The notes beneath the pieces are model-generated. The model did no database searches, was not told the origin of the DNA, and was given only the letters and a program-made list of their open reading frames with translations. A stretch of DNA of 10,981 bases from Phycisphaera mikurensis NBRC 102666. GTDB taxonomy: Bacteria > Planctomycetota > Phycisphaerae > Phycisphaerales > SM1A02. Location: the NCBI GenBank assembly GCA_945870475.1, contig CAMBSR010000055.1:1-10981 (forward strand), in the 5' to 3' direction. Position numbers and translations under genes: made by a program. Positions 6,952-10,981 of this stretch are shown here, piece by piece (positions within the stretch are counted from its first letter, which is position 1; every line of letters begins with the position of its first letter).

Positions 6952-7025
6952 CGTCCTCGGCGGGGGTCGAACCCACAACCTCCGCCTTCGGAGGGCGGCG
7001 CTCTATCCAATTGAGCTACAAGGAC
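6952..7025 (-). tRNA. tRNA-Arg (anticodon CCG)
   Basis: The minus strand folds into a full cloverleaf of 74 bases. The acceptor GTCCTTG pairs with CGAGGAC with one G-T wobble. The D stem is GCTC/GAGC with the AATTGGATA loop. The anticodon stem is CCGCC/GGCGG with loop CTCCGAA, giving anticodon CCG (6989-6991), which reads the Arg codon CGG. The variable region is AGGTT, and the T arm is GTGGG-TTCGACC-CCCGC. The discriminator base is G, and CCA is not encoded (CTT follows). The MazG-like start lies 28 bases downstream on the same strand, so read-through into that gene is possible. Confidence 0.97.
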
Positions 7026-7037
7026 ATGTCCGGACAT
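7026..7037. promoter_or_regulatory. 12-bp perfect palindrome in the divergent tRNA/MFS region
   Basis: ATGTCCGGACAT is its own reverse complement and begins at the base next to the tRNA 5' end. With no loop bases it is a poor RNA hairpin, so a two-fold protein binding site is the more natural reading. An overlapping 10-bp palindrome (GGACATGTCC, 7022-7031) runs into the tRNA gene. Function is inferred only. Confidence 0.35.
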
Positions 7038-7056
7038 ACTGCGCGTCCGATCAGGC

Positions 7057-7086
7057 AGTGTATGGGTGCTGACGGGGCCCGCGCAA
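7057..7086 (-). promoter_or_regulatory. Possible sigma70-like promoter for the tRNA
   Basis: On the minus strand TTGCGC (7081-7086) and TACACT (7057-7062) are separated by 18 bases, and the tRNA begins about 30 bases further on. The -35 box matches 3 of 6 and the -10 box 4 of 6 consensus bases. The support is weak and rests mainly on position. Confidence 0.28.
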
Positions 7087-7088
7087 CC

Positions 7089-8345
7089 ATGCCGGACCCT
7101 GCCCTATCCTGCGCGTTCGTGCCCGCCTCCGCAACACAGCTGCCCGCGAACGCCCAGGCCTCCGCGGAAGGAGGCGTCGCTCCCCGCTGGGCGGTGCTGA
7201 CGGTCACCTGGGCCAATTCGCTCGCGAGCGGCATCCTGTGGTCCGGCGTGCCGTTCGTCACCGAGCGGCAGTACGGATTCACCAAGGCGCAGAACCTGGC
7301 GCTGGCGCTTGCGGAGGCGGCGGTCTACGTGGTGGTGGCGTTCTTCTCGGGCTCGCTCCTGCGCAAGCTCGGCACCCGCGGCGGGCTCACGCCGCGAGGA
7401 TGGCTGGCCGGCGTCTTCCTCGTGCAGGTGGCGGCGTCGTTCGTGGCGCTCACCGGCGTCTGGGGACTGATCGCCGCGTCGTGCATCCTGAGCGCGGTGG
7501 GCGCCTCCCTCTGGCCGGTGATGGAGAGCTACGTCTCGAGCGGACAGCACGGCGGCAACATGCGCCGCTCGCTCGGCTACTTCAACGTGACGTGGATGTC
7601 GGCCACGGGCGCCTCGCTCCTCCTCATGGCACCGCTCATGGCCGTCGGCGAGGCGCAGTACAGCCTGCTCGCCATGCTGCCGGTCTCCGCGCTTTCGCTC
7701 GTCCTCCTGCGCTGGTTCCCGTCGTGCCCCGCGCCGCACCCGCCGGAACACGCGCACACGCACATTGCGCCGCAGTACCCGTACCTCCTGAAGGCCACGC
7801 GGTTCATCATTCCGGCGAGCTACGTCTTCATCAGCGTGATCGGCCCGGTGCTTCCGTTCCTGCTGCGCGACCTGGCGCTCGACGATGGCATGAAGACTCC
7901 GCTCGCGTCCGTGTGGATGTTCGCGCGCACGTTCGTGGTGATGGCGCTTTCGCAGGTCACGTTCTGGCACGCGCGCTGGTCCACGCTGGCCGTGGCGGTG
8001 GCGCTCCTGGCCGGTGGATTCGCCCTGACCATCATGGCCACCAGCGCCACCATGGCGTTCGTCGGCCTCGCGATGTTCGGCGCCGGGCACGGCACCATCT
8101 ATTACGCCGGCATCTACTACGCCATGGCGGTGGGCGGCGCGGAAGTCGACGCGGGCGGGCGCTTCGAGGCGCTCATCGGCCTCGGCTACGTCATCGGCCC
8201 GCTGGCAGTCATGTTCTGCGACGAATCGAAGGGCCAGCTGGTGGGCGCCACCTGGGCCGCGGCAATGCTCGGCCTGGTGCCCGCCCTTGCGCCGTGGTTT
8301 GCCTGGCGCCGTCGGCAGGCGAAGCTTGCGGGGGTGGCGGCATGA
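7089..8345 (+). CDS. Major facilitator superfamily transporter, 12 TM
   Basis: This 418-residue membrane protein has about 12 hydrophobic segments in two sets of six, the layout of MFS carriers. The first begins near AVLTVTWANSLASG and the last ends at ALAPWFAW. The loop between TM6 and TM7 carries a histidine cluster, HPPEHAHTH (217-225), beside prolines. No substrate-specific motif was recognised, so it is named only to superfamily. The ATG at 7089 is the preferred start. In-frame alternatives are ATG 7062 and GTG 7119; none has a good ribosome site and all leave the first TM intact. The frame is open further upstream, through the tRNA, but that part is not coding. The stop overlaps the ATG of the CNNM/CorC gene (ATGA). 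Confidence 0.82.
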   Translation: MPDPALSCAFVPASATQLPANAQASAEGGVAPRWAVLTVTWANSLASGILWSGVPFVTERQYGFTKAQNLALALAEAAVYVVVAFFSGSLLRKLGTRGGLTPRGWLAGVFLVQVAASFVALTGVWGLIAASCILSAVGASLWPVMESYVSSGQHGGNMRRSLGYFNVTWMSATGASLLLMAPLMAVGEAQYSLLAMLPVSALSLVLLRWFPSCPAPHPPEHAHTHIAPQYPYLLKATRFIIPASYVFISVIGPVLPFLLRDLALDDGMKTPLASVWMFARTFVVMALSQVTFWHARWSTLAVAVALLAGGFALTIMATSATMAFVGLAMFGAGHGTIYYAGIYYAMAVGGAEVDAGGRFEALIGLGYVIGPLAVMFCDESKGQLVGATWAAAMLGLVPALAPWFAWRRRQAKLAGVAA

Positions 8346-9652
8346 CACTCACACTCTGCATCCTGGGCGCACTGATCGTCCTGAACGCATGCGTGGCGGC
8401 CTCCGAGTTGGCGGTCATGACCGCGCGCCCGGCACGGCTCCAGGCGATGGTGTCTCGCGGAAACCGCGGCGCCCGCAATGCGCTGAAGCTCCACCGCGAG
8501 TCTTCCAAGCTCCTTTCCACGGTGCAGTTGATCATGACGATGACCGCCATCGTCGAAGGCGCCTACGGTGAGCGCGAGCTCTCGCACCACATGGAGGCCT
8601 GGCTGCAGCAGTGGCCGGCGCTGGCGCCCCATGCGGAACTCATTGCGTTCGTCTCGGTGATCACCGGGCTCTCGTACTTCCTCCTGGTCTTCGGTGAACT
8701 GGTGCCGAAGCAGCTGGGCATCGCGTATCCCGAGCAGATCGCGTCGGTCACTGCCACGCCGATCCTCTGGGTGGCGCGCGTGGCCGTGGTTCCCGTGCGG
8801 ATCCTGACCGGATCCACCGACGCGATCATGCGGCTCCTGGGCATTCGCGCGCGCAGCGAGGATGTCAGCGAGGAAGACGTCAAGGCCATGGTGGCGCAGG
8901 CCGCGAGCTCGGGCGTGTTCGACCCGATGGAACACCGCATCTTCGAACGCGCGCTCCGCGTCGGCGACATGACCGCCAAGAGCCTGATGGTGCCGCGCGG
9001 GCAGATCACCTGGATCGACGGCACGATGCCGGCGGAGGACGTGCGTGTCCTCATCGGCACGGCACCCTTCAGCCACTTCCCGGTGTGCCAGGGATCGATC
9101 GACCGCCTGCAGGGCGTGGTGCACGTCAAGGACCTCATCTCCTACGGCCTGCTGGCGGGTGCGGATTTCCAGGTGTCCACGGTGATGCAGGCCCCGGTCT
9201 ACGTGCCGGACTCGATGCCCGCCCTCAAGCTGCTGCAGCTCTTCCAGTCGAACCGCACCCGCATCGCGTTCGTGGTCGACGAGCACGGTGGACTCGAAGG
9301 GCTGGTGACCGCCAACGACGTGGTGCAGGCGCTCCTCGGCGACATGGGCCGCAAGGGCGAGGACGAGCAGCCGCACGCCACCCGTCGCGAGGACGGCTCT
9401 TGGCTCCTCGACGGCCGGCTGCCGATGCCGGACGTGCTCGCGACGCTTGGCCTCGATGCCGACGCTGCCGATGAGCTGCCCGACGTGGCCACGGCCGCGG
9501 GACTCGTCACGGCGCTGCTTGGCGACCTGCCCTCCACCGGCGACCGCGCCCGCTGGTGCGGGTGGACGTTCGAGGTGGTGGACCTCGACGGACGCCGGAT
9601 CGACAAGATCATGGTGAGCCCCACGGCGTCGGCAAGCAACTCGAAGTGGTGA
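8342..9652 (+). CDS. CNNM/CorC (HlyC-type) membrane protein with CBS pair
   Basis: This 436-residue protein starts at an ATG overlapping the MFS stop, with a G-rich stretch (GGGGGTGG) just before it. Residues 1 to about 190 form a DUF21/CNNM transmembrane domain: the first helix reads LIVLNACVAASELAVM, and the family motif FGELVPKQLGI follows later. Two CBS domains come next, roughly 216-275 (MVPRGQITWIDG) and 280-340 (FVVDEHGGLEGLVTANDVV). A C-terminal CorC/HlyC domain spans about 355-430 (DGSWLLDGRLPMPDV). Family members act in Mg2+ or Co2+ export and ion balance, with CBS domains sensing adenine nucleotides in studied cases. The common label 'hemolysin' is historical and not supported as a function here. 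Its stop abuts the stop of the converging photolyase gene. Confidence 0.93.
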   Translation: MTLTLCILGALIVLNACVAASELAVMTARPARLQAMVSRGNRGARNALKLHRESSKLLSTVQLIMTMTAIVEGAYGERELSHHMEAWLQQWPALAPHAELIAFVSVITGLSYFLLVFGELVPKQLGIAYPEQIASVTATPILWVARVAVVPVRILTGSTDAIMRLLGIRARSEDVSEEDVKAMVAQAASSGVFDPMEHRIFERALRVGDMTAKSLMVPRGQITWIDGTMPAEDVRVLIGTAPFSHFPVCQGSIDRLQGVVHVKDLISYGLLAGADFQVSTVMQAPVYVPDSMPALKLLQLFQSNRTRIAFVVDEHGGLEGLVTANDVVQALLGDMGRKGEDEQPHATRREDGSWLLDGRLPMPDVLATLGLDADAADELPDVATAAGLVTALLGDLPSTGDRARWCGWTFEVVDLDGRRIDKIMVSPTASASNSKW

Positions 9653-10981
9653 TCAGTCCGCGCCCGTGGCCGCGCCTGGCTTCGCACTGACCGTCGTCAG
9701 CGCCGCAAGCGCCGCCTCGCGCGCCTTGACGTGGTTGACGATCGGGTGCGGATAGTCCTCGCCGAGCGTCACGCCCGCCATGGAGAGCGCCAGCGGCGGC
9801 GCATCCCACGGAGCATGGATGCATTCCCCGGGCAGGCTCGCGAGTTCGGGCACCCAGCGTCGGATGTAGTCGCCGGCGGCGTCGAACTTCTCGCCCTGCG
9901 TCACCGGGTTGAAGATGCGGAAGTACGGGGCCGCGTCGGCGCCGCACCCGCCCGCCCACTGCCAGCCGAGCGTGTTGCTCGCCAGGTCGGCGTCCAGCAA
10001 CGTATCCCAGAACCAGCGCGCACCGTGCTTCCAGTCCATGAGGAGGTGCTTCACCAGGAAGCTGGCCACCACCATGCGGACGCGGTTGTGCATGGTGCCC
10101 GTGTGCCAGAGTTGGCGCATGCCGGCATCGACGAACGGATAGCCGGTGCGCCCGCGCTGCCACGCGCGGAGCTTGGCGGCGTCCTCGCGCCACGGGAACT
10201 TCCGGAACTCCATGCGGAGCGGATCGTCGGACGTACGCGGGAAGTTCGCCAGGACGTGCGCCGCGAATTCGCGCCACCCGAGCTCGGCGCGGAACTTCTC
10301 GGCGTTGGCGACGAACGACGAACCCTTGCCGCGCATCGCCTCCTGCGCCGCGTGCCACGCAACACGCGGGCCCACCTCGCCGAAGTGGAGGTGCGCAGAA
10401 AGCATGGACGTGCCGTGCACGCCCGGAATGTCGCGCTGTTCCGAGTACTGGCCGATGGGCCCTGCAACGAACGCCTGCAGGCGCGCACGACCGCCCGCCT
10501 CGCCCGGCGTCCAGCATGACGCAAAGCCCGCGTCCCACGGGATGGTGGGCAGGAGCGCAAGCGAATCGATCGTGACGCCGGTCGGCCACGTGGCCGGCGC
10601 GGGGATGCGGGCGGGCGCAGGCCGCGGCGCATCGGGCGCGGGCCGAGCAAGGCAGCATCGCCAGAAGGGCGTGAACACCTTGTACGCGGTGCCGGTCTGG
10701 GAGCGGATCTCGAACGGATCGAAGAGGAGGTTCGAACCCGTGCGCGAGAAGACAAGCTTTGCCCGAGTCAATGCGTCGGCCACGCGCTCCTCGTCCGCCA
10801 TCGCCGCGGGTTCGTAGCGACGCGAGCATGTCACGTGCGTGGCGCCGCATGCCTTGGCAACGGCCGCGAGTTCGACCGCCGGGTCCCCGGAACGGACCAC
10901 GAGCCGCGAACCGCGCGACTCCAGGTCGGCTGCAAGCGCCCGCAGCGAGCGGTCGAGCCACCACTGCTGCGCGCCGCCCAT
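9653..10981 (-). CDS. Class I DNA photolyase, N-terminus beyond window
   Basis: The 442 visible residues are the bulk of a cryptochrome/photolyase-family protein; E. coli PhrB has 472. The N-terminal antenna-domain start (VWFRxDLRL type) is missing, so the ATG at the window edge is probably internal and about 45 residues lie outside. FAD-domain motifs are present: GTSMLSAHLHFGE, TGYPFVDAGMRQL, MHNRVRM and GWQWAGG. The tryptophan electron-transfer triad appears complete: Trp306, 359 and 382 of E. coli correspond to codons at 10190-10192, 10031-10033 and 9962-9964. The flavin N5-facing Asn is also kept (ASNTLGWQW). The enzyme uses blue light to split cyclobutane pyrimidine dimers. Thr stands where E. 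coli has Trp in TGWMHNR; I believe this occurs in other class I members. Confidence 0.94.
   Translation of the reverse strand: MGGAQQWWLDRSLRALAADLESRGSRLVVRSGDPAVELAAVAKACGATHVTCSRRYEPAAMADEERVADALTRAKLVFSRTGSNLLFDPFEIRSQTGTAYKVFTPFWRCCLARPAPDAPRPAPARIPAPATWPTGVTIDSLALLPTIPWDAGFASCWTPGEAGGRARLQAFVAGPIGQYSEQRDIPGVHGTSMLSAHLHFGEVGPRVAWHAAQEAMRGKGSSFVANAEKFRAELGWREFAAHVLANFPRTSDDPLRMEFRKFPWREDAAKLRAWQRGRTGYPFVDAGMRQLWHTGTMHNRVRMVVASFLVKHLLMDWKHGARWFWDTLLDADLASNTLGWQWAGGCGADAAPYFRIFNPVTQGEKFDAAGDYIRRWVPELASLPGECIHAPWDAPPLALSMAGVTLGEDYPHPIVNHVKAREAALAALTTVSAKPGAATGAD

Noticed and set aside
6924..7037. Upstream extension of the MazG-like gene to an ATG at 7037.
   Set aside because: The extra residues are the translated tRNA-Arg gene.
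7011..7040. TTGAGC and CATACT, 18 bases apart, as a promoter for the MFS gene.
   Set aside because: The -35 box would lie within the conserved D-arm of the tRNA, whose sequence explains it; too weak to list.
9609..10964. Minus-strand 451-codon frame overlapping the photolyase.
   Set aside because: A shifted-frame shadow of the photolyase, which has the full set of FAD-domain motifs in its own frame.

Overview
The window is high-GC DNA packed with genes on both strands, with strong third-position G/C in the coding frames. It looks like a chromosomal segment of a free-living bacterium. The DUF3299-type protein, the secreted M14 peptidases with DxDxDG inserts, and the frequent GTG starts in 4-base overlaps point tentatively to Planctomycetota (Phycisphaerae-like). 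Gemmatimonadota is an alternative. This placement rests on protein style only. No phage, transposase, CRISPR array or plasmid gene was seen.

Layout: (A) 1-5410, plus strand, a probable operon. It runs from the 3' end of a DUF3299-like gene to a secreted M14 carboxypeptidase-fold protein that has lost its catalytic residues. That gene overlaps (GTGA) a secreted M14 paralogue with a complete catalytic set, which overlaps (GTGA) a BaiN/HI0933-type flavoprotein. (B) 5328-7025, minus strand: tRNA-Arg(CCG), then a MazG-like nucleotide pyrophosphohydrolase, a HIT-family protein (GTGA overlap) and an unclassified HExxH protein. The last gene runs tail-to-tail into the flavoprotein gene with an 83-bp antisense overlap. 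(C) About 7026-7088, a short divergent control region with a perfect 12-bp palindrome. (D) 7089-9652, plus strand: a 12-TM MFS transporter overlapping (ATGA) a CNNM/CorC-type membrane protein with CBS domains. (E) 9653-10981, minus strand: a class I DNA photolyase whose N-terminus lies beyond the window. Its stop codon directly abuts the stop of the preceding gene.

How the genes may work together: the two M14 proteins look like an active enzyme plus a catalytically dead sister made in close to equal amounts, both exported. The MazG-like and HIT proteins are both nucleotide-handling enzymes and fit a house-cleaning role next to the tRNA. The MFS and CNNM/CorC proteins are probably a membrane transport pair with unknown substrate. 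Most of the window is ordinary chromosomal content. The least explained items are the dead/live M14 pair with its charged repeat insert, and the HExxH protein. No intrinsic terminator (hairpin plus T-run) was recognised in either convergent junction.
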